Below, piece by piece: positions 55,911-63,858 of a stretch of DNA of 64,000 nt. Every line of letters starts with the position of its first letter. Positions within the stretch are counted from its first letter, which is position 1. The translations under genes were made by a program, and so were the position numbers. The DNA comes from CBDBND01 sp965262665. Its GTDB lineage: Bacteria > Pseudomonadota > Alphaproteobacteria > Rhodospirillales > Rhodospirillaceae. The DNA is taken from the NCBI GenBank assembly GCA_965262665.1, contig CBDHFR010000004.1, positions 620,001-684,000 on the forward strand, given 5' to 3'. The notes under the pieces are model-generated. The model saw nothing but the letters and a program-made list of their open reading frames with translations, searched no databases and was not told the DNA's origin.

Positions 55911-56030
55911 CGCTCGGACCAATTCCTTTAGCTCCTGGGTCTCCGGGTTCAGGCACCAGCCTTCCGGATCGCTAGGAATTAGTCAAACAAGGCGCGGCTC
56001 GGAACGGCGGCTACGCACTTCGCTAAAGTA
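55911..56030 (+). repeat. Diverged dispersed repeat, copy 2
   Basis: Matches 38269-38400: CCAATTCCTTTAGCTCCTGG, a GGTTCAGGCACCAG segment and the exact 16-mer GCGGCTCGGAACGGCG at 55994-56009. The rest of 55682-56230 has no gene visible. Confidence 0.5.
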
Positions 56031-56230
56031 CCAGATCATTTTAGCCTCACACCGCCAGGGCGAACTTCTATCCCAAGAAAGGGTGGCCCGTCAGGTTTTA
56101 ATGACATCAAGCACGGTAACTAGAGTATCAGGGTAGCTCATGATGATACCCCTATTTGTTTGTGTGGGTCCTGGGATGCCCCGGTTTCGCCACTAGCTCA
56201 GGAGATTCTCAAGCGCTAAGGCCTTTTGGA

Positions 56231-56585
56231 TTACGTTTGTGCCCGGTCTGTATCCAATGATCTGCCGATGCTGTCTACTTCTACGAGAAGACCAGCCTCC
56301 ATTAGGATCGGCGCGACTTTTTGCACGCCGGGCTTGCTGTCGGACAAATCGTAAAAAACGCCGCCCTTGATGATGCGGACCCAATTTCCTGCCCCGAACC
56401 AGCGCCATAGAAAGTTATCGCTTGGCATGTCCACCAGAACGCCTCTCGTTTGGTCCACGCTGTTTTCGGCTTCCAGCCACTTCAAACCAGCGTTGTCAAG
56501 CGCTGCCCTTACCGCCTCAGTATCGGACCCTAATTCCGTCAGCTTGTAGTACGGCACTACCGCTTCCCTATAGCGAGTGATAGCA
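56231..56585 (-). pseudogene. Hypothetical protein C-terminal part
   Basis: The minus frame reads ITRYREAVVPYYKLTELGSD, then AVRAALDNAGLKWLEAENSV and WRWFGAGNWVRIIKGGVFYD, ending DRAQT. The N-terminal part of the frame runs into the IS6 fragment, so the real start is lost. I do not recognise the family. Confidence 0.4.
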
Positions 56586-56594
56586 TTTTCCACG

Positions 56595-56855
56595 GGAGAA
56601 CGAACTGAACGACACTGGCCATGACGTAGTGGGGGCAGGCGGCAAGCTGGTGCCACCCAGCCAGAGCAATTGAACGAAGAGCCTTGAAATATGGGCGGCT
56701 ACCGAGATGACGGCCCTGATTGACGGGATGATGGATGCGGGCGTGGGCCCAAGCATATTTCTGCAGCAATTTCGACTGTCTAAATTTGGCCATCCCTCGT
56801 TTTCGCCTCAGGAAGAGCTGATGTGCGTTTTCCACCCAGTTCATGCCCTCGCAGC
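56595..56855 (-). pseudogene. IS6-family transposase, C-terminal fragment
   Basis: Minus-strand reading RRKRGMAKFRQSKLLQKYAW, then HHPVNQGRHLGSRPYFKALR and SIALAGWHQLAA matches the end of IS6/IS26-type transposases. The N-terminal and catalytic parts are missing; an IS6 N-terminal fragment lies at 34173. Confidence 0.7.
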
Positions 56856-56942
56856 CGATGACGACAAAGACGGGACGGTCATGTTTCGCCACGTTAACCG
56901 AATCACTTCAAGTAAGGCTAACCTCGCGGCAGGGGCAGTACT

Positions 56943-57476
56943 TCAAGACCACGACCAACCCTTCATACCATTCTCAACATACGCCCAAACCTCCGGCTTT
57001 CCGTCACCCAACTCCGTGTCATCGACGACGTCTTGCACAGGTTCAATTTCATCCAACGGTACCCTTGAATTCCAGATGGACTCAAATAACCCCATTTTCC
57101 CGCCGTAGTGTTCTTCAAGCGCCCTATAGATGGCATTGTTTTCATCACTAACGAAGTCCATGGCGAATTCCTCAAGCTGTTCATCATCCACCTCCTCGTC
57201 TTCCCAATAACTTTGGCAATCGGTCTCAAGCATTCCCTGCCGACGGGCCAAGTCCCATATATGTTCCGTCTCCACATTCAGTGAACTTAAATACGACGAA
57301 AAGAAGTCGTGTTCGGAAAAATACCCGCCAAGTTCACTATCTTCTGCAACCTGATAAATGCCTAGATACATTGCCAATAGGCAGGGGGCTCTCAGCCTGA
57401 GCACGGTCTGGGCAAGCTCGAATTCTTCGAACTCCGTGGTGTTGGCAAGACCTGCTCTCTTTAACGCACCTGACAT
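56943..57476 (-). CDS. Hypothetical protein, 177 aa
   Basis: I do not recognise it. It starts MSGALKRAGLANTTEFEEFE, is very acidic (WEDEEVDDEQLEEFAMDF), helical, and has no signal or membrane segment. A short tail ends NGMKGWSWS. DMP19/DUF4375-like acidic proteins have a similar feel, but I cannot confirm that. It lies beside IS fragments without an operon partner. Confidence 0.55.
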   Translation of the reverse strand: MSGALKRAGLANTTEFEEFELAQTVLRLRAPCLLAMYLGIYQVAEDSELGGYFSEHDFFSSYLSSLNVETEHIWDLARRQGMLETDCQSYWEDEEVDDEQLEEFAMDFVSDENNAIYRALEEHYGGKMGLFESIWNSRVPLDEIEPVQDVVDDTELGDGKPEVWAYVENGMKGWSWS

Positions 57477-57675
57477 GTTTGATCAAGGCGCCGGCGGGTG
57501 CCGGGCTGTTGCAACATCATCCAGGATTTGGGTGAGTTCCCGCCTATTCGCCTAGGCAAGGAGAGCTACTCCGAGCCGGGCTAGAGGCTGTTGTATTCAG
57601 CGGGCAGCCCGACCTAACGGGCCTGGATAATGTTGCAGGAACAAGCGTGTGGCGCTTCGCCGCGAGAGCTAAGCG

Positions 57676-57782
57676 GTGGGGTGGTAGGGTGAACGTCACT
57701 CAATCAACAGGTAGTGGGATGGTAGGGTGAACGTCACTCAATCAACAGGCGGTGGTATGGTAAAGTCGACCGCTATCAACAA
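57676..57782 (+). repeat. Short tandem repeat, period 38 bases
   Basis: Two near-identical 35-base units (57676-57710, 57714-57748) containing GGTAGGGTGAACGTCACTCA, and a third, diverged unit at 57752. The core AACGTCACTCAATCAA recurs once more at 59243, just left of the IS3 end fragment. Confidence 0.6.
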
Positions 57783-57799
57783 AACAGATGGAACCAAAC

Positions 57800-58209
57800 C
57801 ATGACCTTCATTGCCGGATTGCGCGGTGACGGCCTGACCGCGCCCTGGGTGCCCTGATTTGATCGAGGGCGCCATGGACGGTGATGCATTCGAGCAGTAC
57901 ATCAAAACGCAACGCGCCCCGACCCTTCAAAAAGGCGCTGTTGTTGTCCCCGGCAATCTGCCGGCCGACAAACGCGACGGTGCCAGGCGGGCGGTTGAAA
58001 AGCGGGGCGCATGGCTTTTGTTCCTGCCGCCCTATGCGCCGGACTTCAACCCGATCGAGCTCGCATTTTCAAAGTTCAAAGCTCACATGAAGCGCTTAAA
58101 ACCCCGCACCATCGATGATCTGTGGAAAGCCGCCGGTAACGTCTGCGGCCTCTTCAATCACGCGCACTACAGGAACTTCTTGGTTGCTGACGGCTATGCG
58201 TCAGAATAA
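57800..58209 (+). pseudogene. IS630-family transposase, C-terminal fragment
   Basis: Reads MTFIAGLRGDGLTAPW, a stop (TGA at 57857), then IEGAMDGDAFEQYIKTQRAP, AVVVPGNLPADKRDG and LLFLPPYAPDFNPIELAFSK, ending VADGYASE. The second catalytic Asp position reads VVPGNL instead of VMDNL, so a key acid is also lost. A different N-terminal IS630 fragment is at 59998-60366. Confidence 0.85.
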
Positions 58210-58270
58210 ATCGGAAATGCTCTAGACTAGGAAGAAGTGCGCTTGCAGGATGGATCCGCCGACACTCAGG

Positions 58271-59059
58271 TCACGCCTGGACAGTGAAGGTTCCGGTCCA
58301 TTGCCCCCGGTGTTCAAGCAGCGCTTTCAGACGCTGGGCTTGATCGGTCATCAAACCGCTGACCCCCATGTCAAGAAGCCTGACCATCTCATCAGGGTCG
58401 TTCACGGTCCACACATGGACCGGCCAACCGAGCCTGTCGCAGTAATCAAGAAAGCGCTTGTCGATCAGGCGGATCCCATATTGCCGGACGGGGATCTGGA
58501 CGCACCGGGGACGGCGTGGTGGTTTGATAGGGATCCCCCAGCCCGCAAACCTAAGCCGCATGACATCCAGCGGTCCACAGGAGGTGCAGATCCGGTCTCC
58601 GAACCTGAACGCCAACCGGTTCAGCCGTGCGCCGGAGAATGATCCGATGCAGACCCGATCCAAAGCGTCGGCTGCGACCAAGGTGTCGGCAAGGGCGTCT
58701 ACTGCCGCATCGGACTTCGGGTCAATGTTGAGCTTGAGTTCAGGCCACGCCGTGAGGACGTCAACCAGCCGGGCAATCCGGTGTCCGTTCAAGGTTCTCC
58801 GGGGCTCGATATCGGACCAATCAAGCGCTTCGATCGAGCCGTGGGTCCCCGTTACGCGGTCTAGAGTTGGATCGTGAAACGCTACAAGGACACCGTCACG
58901 GCTGACATGCACGTCAGTCTTGATGTAGCGATAGCCCAGCTGAACAGCGGCTTCGAAAGCCTCCATGGTATTTTTATCGGCGAGATCGCATGCTCCGCGG
59001 TGGGCGAAGGCCAGCGGCGGAGGGCTGTCTAGAAAGGGATGCCGGACTGTATCCGCCAT
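58271..59059 (-). CDS. Glycerophosphodiester phosphodiesterase family protein, active-site changes
   Basis: 262 aa, a full GDPD TIM-barrel: LAFAHRGACD (catalytic His-Arg), KNTMEAFEAAVQLGYRYI, TDVHVSRDGVLVAFHDPTLD (second His), LKLNIDPKSDAA, VCIGSFSGARLNRLAF and VHVWTVNDPDEMVRLL near the end. In active family members the metal-binding Glu sits in E-T-D before V-H and another Glu precedes N-T; both are Lys here (AAG and AAA codons). Catalysis is therefore doubtful. Family reaction: hydrolysis of glycerophosphodiesters to glycerol-3-phosphate and alcohol. It ends the IS-rich section. Confidence 0.8.
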   Translation of the reverse strand: MADTVRHPFLDSPPPLAFAHRGACDLADKNTMEAFEAAVQLGYRYIKTDVHVSRDGVLVAFHDPTLDRVTGTHGSIEALDWSDIEPRRTLNGHRIARLVDVLTAWPELKLNIDPKSDAAVDALADTLVAADALDRVCIGSFSGARLNRLAFRFGDRICTSCGPLDVMRLRFAGWGIPIKPPRRPRCVQIPVRQYGIRLIDKRFLDYCDRLGWPVHVWTVNDPDEMVRLLDMGVSGLMTDQAQRLKALLEHRGQWTGTFTVQA

Positions 59060-59188
59060 TGCGTTCTATAAAGCTCGGCGGTGTCCGCATGCGCCGGCGC
59101 GAACAACGGACAGTCCGTGACGGATGTCGGTCATGTTGAATCCACCCCTAAAGCCTATCAGGAAAAGAACTGAGTTGTTCCAGTGGTT

Positions 59189-59240
59189 GTCCCTCCCGAA
59201 AACCCTATCCAACGATCTTCATGATGCAAATCGCCCAGTT
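59189..59240 (+). repeat. Palindromic repeat, left part
   Basis: GTCCCTCCCGAAAACCCTAT then CCAACGATCTTCATGATGCA and AATCGCCCAGTT: the left two thirds of the palindrome, cut before the right arm by the AACGTCACTCAATCAA segment and the IS3 end fragment. Confidence 0.6.
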
Positions 59241-59259
59241 AAACGTCACTCAATCAAAA

Positions 59260-59331
59260 TGGACTGGTACCGGTAAAATGGAGAGTGCCTTCTGTTAAAG
59301 TTTAAACTCAACAGGAGGCCCATATGGGTAT
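59260..59331 (+). mobile_element. Left-end fragment (72 bp) of the IS3 element
   Basis: Identical to 42651-42722, ending three codons into orfA (ATGGGTAT). It joins directly to the inverted, truncated integrase copy. Confidence 0.88.
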
Positions 59332-59946
59332 GCCATTCTGCCTGGGCAGCACAGCACTGATGGCCTCGCCGGCAGGGTTGTCCTGCCGGAAGCCTTGGGC
59401 CACGGCCCATTTCATGACGGTCGAGATGCGTTGGCGCACACGCCGCGCGGTTACCGCCTTGGTATGCCAGATCGCCATGAGCACGCTGAGGACTTCTGCC
59501 GTATCGATATCCGACACCGGTCGTTTGCCCAGGCGCGGATAGACGTAGGTGCGTAACGTGGTCTCCCACTGTGACGCGTGCTTGGCGTTGCGCCAGCTCG
59601 GGCGGTGCAGTTCAATGACGGCCGCCGCTGCCGCCTCGAAGGTGGGTATATTGGCCTGGCGCCGAAGATCCATCGGGTCGCCACCGGCGCGGGCGATCTT
59701 GCGGTTGGCAAGCGCCTTTTCGCGGGCTTCTGACAACGATACCAGCTGGACCCCACCAAGACCCAGCGTCCGTTGCCGGCCCTGGATCACCAGCCTTTGC
59801 TCCCATCGCCGTGCACCCGATGGATCGACCTTGAGATACAAGCCATTGCCGTCACAGTACCGGCCGGGCTTGGTGGTCTTGTGCACGAAGGCTGGCGACA
59901 ACTTTTTGTCGGGATGCTTTCCTTTCGGCTTGCGACCAGACGCCAT
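59332..59946 (-). pseudogene. Tyrosine integrase, N-terminal copy truncated by IS3 end
   Basis: 205 codons identical in protein sequence to the start of the integrase at 62264 (MASGRKPKGKHPDKKLSPAF to AISAVLPRQNG), covering the arm-binding DUF4102 domain and the core-binding domain. It lacks the catalytic domain. Unlike the other copy, it reads straight through at AIWHTKAVTARRVR, so it preserves the unshifted frame. The flanks just upstream of the ATG differ between the copies. Confidence 0.9.
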
Positions 59947-59997
59947 TTCATAACCCCCAAATTACACCCACTATAATTGGGGGGATTTTACGGGAAT

Positions 59998-60366
59998 CTA
60001 TAGGTAGGCGCAAGACGCCCATAATCCAAAAGCACCATGGATCAAGGTCTTTTCAGGATGTCGTGGGATGCGTTGGGAATGGGCTTTGGCGGCTTCCTGG
60101 TCCGCCGTCAGGCGGCCCGCGCGGTCCGGGTAATCCGCAAGCTCCACAGAGGCGAGACCCTTCTCGCGGAAGTCCCGTAGCCAGCCGCGAACCGTGTCGG
60201 GATCGAGATAGAATATCCTGGAGACCATCTGCACGCTGTGGCCATCATCAAGGGCAACCAGCGCATTCGCGCGCCGTACCTGCAGCGCTTCGACCTTCCG
60301 CTTGCGCATGACATTCAGGAGTGCCTTGGGTTCGTCAGCGGTCAGAAAGGAGGCCCTTTTGCGCAT
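59998..60366 (-). pseudogene. IS630-family transposase, N-terminal fragment
   Basis: Reads RRANALVALDDGHSVQMVSR, IFYLDPDTVRGWLRDFREKG and LADYPDRAGRLTADQEAAKA, the helix-turn-helix part of an IS630 transposase. The frame leaves the family near 60080 and ends at 59998. No catalytic part. Confidence 0.8.
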
Positions 60367-60432
60367 CTTCGCCGTTAAGTCGTTCGCTGCTCGTGTCGTT
60401 GGAGAGGTGCATGAATCGGCAGCCGAATCAGG

Positions 60433-61077
60433 TCAATGCAAAATACTAAATTCAGGCCGAATCAATGATTCCAGGTATAATCTAAGAGATTGGGTTTTTC
60501 TCAAAGTGCGAACCCACTGGGTCTCGTAGGTGCGATCGAGTTTAACAATCCACCCGCTCGTGTTTGCGCTGGCATCTAATGCCGTTTTTCCGGCCATGAT
60601 GACGCCACCGTCAAAGGTTGAGTGTACGACTGAAATTTGATCGACACCTAGCCCCGCGTAGTTTTTTGACCATTCTACGCTTCCTGACGGCGAAACTTTT
60701 GAGAGACGCACTTGACTCGACGAACTCGAGCCATCATTGATGACCGCAAGCAACCCCCCGTCGAAAGCTGGGGCCGTGGCCCGGATACCATTGTCTCCCT
60801 CAGACTCAATTGGCAGGTCCCACATGTAGCGTCCGCGACTGTCCACACGGACAATCCAGCCATCTGTTACCTCTGGTCGACTTTCCCTTGCTTTCCAACC
60901 ACCCAGCGCAAATCCGTCATCTGACATTCGGACAATAGTGCGCGCGCCGTCAGACCATGGTCCGCCGAAATTGGATTCGAATTCGACAACCTCCTGACCT
61001 AAGGCTTTGTCATAGAAGATGGTCAGGAAACTGATCAGCGCTAAGGGACAAATGTGTCCAGTTCGTACCATAGACAC
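60433..61077 (-). CDS. Exported repeat (beta-propeller-like) protein, perhaps truncated
   Basis: 214 aa with a signal peptide (ICPLALISFLTIFYDKALG). Repeats of the type DDGFALGGWKAR, FDGGLLAVINDG and FDGGVIMAGKTALD alternate with DGWIVRVDSRGRYMWDLPIE and SGWIVKLDRTYETQWVRTL. This pattern, G-G-x-hydrophobic followed by W-I-V-K-L-D-x-x-G, is that of exported beta-propeller proteins. A full propeller would be longer; the tail (QSLRLYLESLIRPEF) is atypical and abuts an IS630 fragment, so the 3' end is probably cut. Function unknown. Confidence 0.6.
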   Translation of the reverse strand: MSMVRTGHICPLALISFLTIFYDKALGQEVVEFESNFGGPWSDGARTIVRMSDDGFALGGWKARESRPEVTDGWIVRVDSRGRYMWDLPIESEGDNGIRATAPAFDGGLLAVINDGSSSSSQVRLSKVSPSGSVEWSKNYAGLGVDQISVVHSTFDGGVIMAGKTALDASANTSGWIVKLDRTYETQWVRTLRKTQSLRLYLESLIRPEFSILH

Positions 61078-61098
61078 GACACATGTTGAAGGCGTTCA

Positions 61099-61878
61099 CT
61101 AGAACCCATAGACGAGAGAAATTTTACTCAATGTGTCTGTTTTGCGGGTTAGGGCCGGCGGGTCCGAGTTGTAACGCACGTTGAACGACATTCTCGAAGA
61201 CAAGTCGGCGAATAATTCGCTGGTTACAGCAATTGTATTCTCAAGTTTAGTGCGTGAGCTATCCCAGGTCACGATAGATACATTGGAAAGGCTTGTCGCC
61301 TCCGATATATCGTATTCGAATTCAGCACTGCCACGAATAACGAATTCGTCTTCATTTATTCCCAACACGCTGATTTCGCTAAAACGATATCCTGTGCCCG
61401 CCTGAACAAGAAACCGCATATTTGACTGATCGATCACTTTGTAACCGGCACCTATGGCGCCTTCAATTTCGTATTTGTAGCCTGAAAATTGGTCATCATC
61501 GTATTGAAGAAAACCAAACACAAATAAGCTGTCTCGCACATCGAACCTTGATTCGATTGAACCAAGGATGCGCTGCGCCGTGGCTGTGCCGTTAGCGTCG
61601 GCAAATTCAAACAAAAGGCGGTAGTTGTCTTCAAGGCGCCCAGCTTTAAAGCGGGCTCGCATCTCCGCATCGAGATGTGTGGTATCAGTGTTGCCGGTGG
61701 CGAGCGACCCGCCGACATTCACTTTGCCGGACAACCCTTCTTCCCGATCTACAGCTGAGGCGCTGTGAATACCGGTTAAATATGCCATGAAGGCACCAAG
61801 GACCGTCGCTATGAGCGTGCGTGAAGGATCTATCGGTGTGGGAACTAAACCACAGAGAGCGGGTGGCAAAGGACGCAT
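61099..61878 (-). CDS. DUF481 outer-membrane beta-barrel-like protein
   Basis: 259 aa. A signal region (LIATVLGAFMAYLTGIHSASA) precedes a DUF481/YdiY-type repeat of amphipathic beta-strands: GLSGKVNVGGSLATGNTDTT, EDNYRLLFEFADANGTATAQ, DSLFVFGFLQYDDDQFSGYK, NMRFLVQAGTGYRFSE. It ends LSKISLVYGF, a typical barrel terminal strand with a C-terminal Phe. These proteins are thought to be salt-stress-related outer-membrane proteins. The next gene on the strand is the exported repeat protein 22 bases downstream; they may be co-transcribed. Confidence 0.85.
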   Translation of the reverse strand: MRPLPPALCGLVPTPIDPSRTLIATVLGAFMAYLTGIHSASAVDREEGLSGKVNVGGSLATGNTDTTHLDAEMRARFKAGRLEDNYRLLFEFADANGTATAQRILGSIESRFDVRDSLFVFGFLQYDDDQFSGYKYEIEGAIGAGYKVIDQSNMRFLVQAGTGYRFSEISVLGINEDEFVIRGSAEFEYDISEATSLSNVSIVTWDSSRTKLENTIAVTSELFADLSSRMSFNVRYNSDPPALTRKTDTLSKISLVYGF

Positions 61879-62035
61879 GGTAGGAGTCTCTTGACTGTTC
61901 GTTTCAAGCGGCGCGCCCTGTTAACTCTTTGATTATCATGTAGGATTCACTCCTACTTGCCCCTTTTGTACGCACGATTGGCGTGCTTGACAACAGGAAC
62001 GTAAGTTTTCATGGTCCACGCCCGCTCACATCTGC

Positions 62036-62122
62036 GGAGGGATGGCAGAGTGGTAATGCAGCGGATTGCTAATCCGTAAACCCGATAGGGTTTCCTGGGT
62101 TCGAATCCCAGTCCCTCCGCCA
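62036..62122 (+). tRNA. tRNA-Ser (anticodon GCT)
   Basis: 87 nt including CCA. Acceptor stem GGAGGGA pairs with TCCCTCC; anticodon stem-loop CGGATTGCTAATCCG gives GCT; a long variable arm (ACCCGATAGGGTTT region) is typical of serine tRNAs; T-arm CTGGGTTCGAATCCCAG. An integrase gene lies 141 bases downstream in the same direction, so the 3' half is the likely attachment site of an integrated element. Confidence 0.95.
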
Positions 62123-62263
62123 CAATCCTTTCCTGGCGCATCCCAGACTTTCCAAAAAAAGTAGCGTATGAAATAGATATAACAGCTATTAGCGTCTTGA
62201 GCCGTCTTGTGGTTTCCCGTACTTTCCCATAAAATATAGGTGTGGAAATAGGGGGTATATCTA

Positions 62264-63500
62264 ATGGCGTCTGGTCGCAAGCCGAAAGGAAAGCATCCCG
62301 ACAAAAAGTTGTCGCCAGCCTTCGTGCACAAGACCACCAAGCCCGGCCGGTACTGTGACGGCAATGGCTTGTATCTCAAGGTCGATCCATCGGGTGCACG
62401 GCGATGGGAGCAAAGGCTGGTGATCCAGGGCCGGCAACGGACGCTGGGTCTTGGTGGGGTCCAGCTGGTATCGTTGTCAGAAGCCCGCGAAAAGGCGCTT
62501 GCCAACCGCAAGATCGCCCGCGCCGGTGGCGACCCGATGGATCTTCGGCGCCAGGCCAATATACCCACCTTCGAGGCGGCAGCGGCGGCCGTCATTGAAC
62601 TGCACCGCCCGAGCTGGCGCAACGCCAAGCACGCGTCACAGTGGGAGACCACGTTACGCACCTACGTCTATCCGCGCCTGGGCAAACGACCGGTGTCGGA
62701 TATCGATACGGCAGAAGTCCTCAGCGTGCTCATGGCGATCTGGCACGACCAAGGCGGTAACCGCGCGGCGTGTGCGCCAACGCATCTCGACCGTCATGAA
62801 ATGGGCCGTGGCCCAAGGCTTCCGGCAGGACAACCCTGCCGGCGAGGCCATCAGTGCTGTGCTGCCCAGGCAGAATGGCAAAGGCAAGCGCCATCACCGG
62901 GCCCTGCCGCACGGAGAAGTCGCCGGCGCCATAGAGGCCGTACGCGCGTCTGGAAGCGGAAGGGCTGTCAAGCTGGCCTTCGAGTTCCTGATCCTGACCG
63001 CCGCACGATCTGGCGAGGTCCGGCATATGACGTGGAGCGAGGTCGACATGGACGCGGCAATTTGGACCGTTCCGGCTGAGCGAATGAAAGCTGGGCGCGA
63101 ACACCGTGTCCCACTGTGTACACGGGCGCTGGAGATGCTGACTGAAGCACGGCAGCTTGGGGACGGAAGCGGTCTCGTCTTTCCCGGAACCCGACCTGGG
63201 AAACCGCTCTCCGACATGACGCTGTCCAAACTGATGCGTGATCTCAGCCTAGACGCCGTGCCGCACGGCTTCCGGTCGAGTTTTCGCGATTGGGCGGCGG
63301 AGTGCACTAATGCGCCCCGCGCGGTCATGGAGGCGGCACTGGCCCATGCGGTCTCTAACAAAGTGGAGGCGGCTTATGCGCGTTCCGACCTGTTCGCACG
63401 GCGCTCCAAACTGATGGAGCAATGGGCCGAATACCTAACCGACAGCTGTGAAACAAAGGTCATCCCGATGATCGGACGGAGGAGCCAAGCAGATGCGTAA
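62264..63500 (+). pseudogene. Tyrosine integrase (P4-like) with frameshift
   Basis: The product would be a ~412-aa DUF4102-type site-specific recombinase. N-terminal arm- and core-binding domains match the 59.3-kb copy. At 62746 the sequence TGGCACGACC replaces TGGCATACC, an extra base that shifts the frame after AIWH. In the second frame (to 63500) the catalytic domain is complete: LTAARSGEVRHM (first Arg), VPHGFRSSFRDWA (His-x-x-Arg), ALAHAVSNKVEAAYARSD (Tyr nucleophile). It sits next to tRNA-Ser, so it marks the left edge of an integrated element running past the window. Inactive unless the shift is an error. Confidence 0.88.
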
Positions 63501-63858
63501 GCGTGAGGAACAAGCAATTGAGAAGCGCGAATTGAAAGAGAAAGCCTTCCAGGAGATCAAGAATCTTGTGCACCGCCACGTATTTTCAGACCCGGAACTC
63601 CTGCGCGATCTTTCAATTGCGTTACGTTATGGGAGTCGCAATCAAGAACAACAAGACGCCTTATTCGAAGACATGGTTCAGAACAACGCAGAATTCTGTC
63701 TAATAGGCGATCCTTCGTTCCCTTCTTCCCCTTCTTCAGCCGAACAGGAATGCCGTTCGTTGATAAAAGGGAAGACCAGTGGCCTCACGTCCGCCCGGCG
63801 CTGGAGCGTGCCGTTGGCCTATATCATGAAGCGGGTAAGCCGATGCCCATTGTCTTGA
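63493..63858 (+). CDS. Hypothetical protein after the integrase
   Basis: 121 aa, starting eight bases before the integrase stop (MRKREEQAIEKRELKEKAFQ). The N-terminal half is a charged helix, then RHVFSDPELLRDLSIALRYG. The last ~36 residues overlap the following frame and look like poor protein. It may end early or be shifted. Unknown family; cargo of the integrated element. Confidence 0.45.
   Translation: MRKREEQAIEKRELKEKAFQEIKNLVHRHVFSDPELLRDLSIALRYGSRNQEQQDALFEDMVQNNAEFCLIGDPSFPSSPSSAEQECRSLIKGKTSGLTSARRWSVPLAYIMKRVSRCPLS

Noticed and set aside
57676..57782. Possible CRISPR-like array
   Set aside because: Only two good units with 3-base gaps, no unique spacers and no cas genes; it is a plain tandem repeat.
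19250..59340. A recurring peptide (MGLLLSLNFNRRHSPF) seen in several minus-strand frames
   Set aside because: It is the antisense reading of the IS3 left end, repeated because the end fragment is repeated.
62026..62661. 211-codon minus-strand frame across tRNA-Ser and the integrase start
   Set aside because: It reads through a tRNA and the complement of the integrase; the same shadow appears at the other integrase copy.
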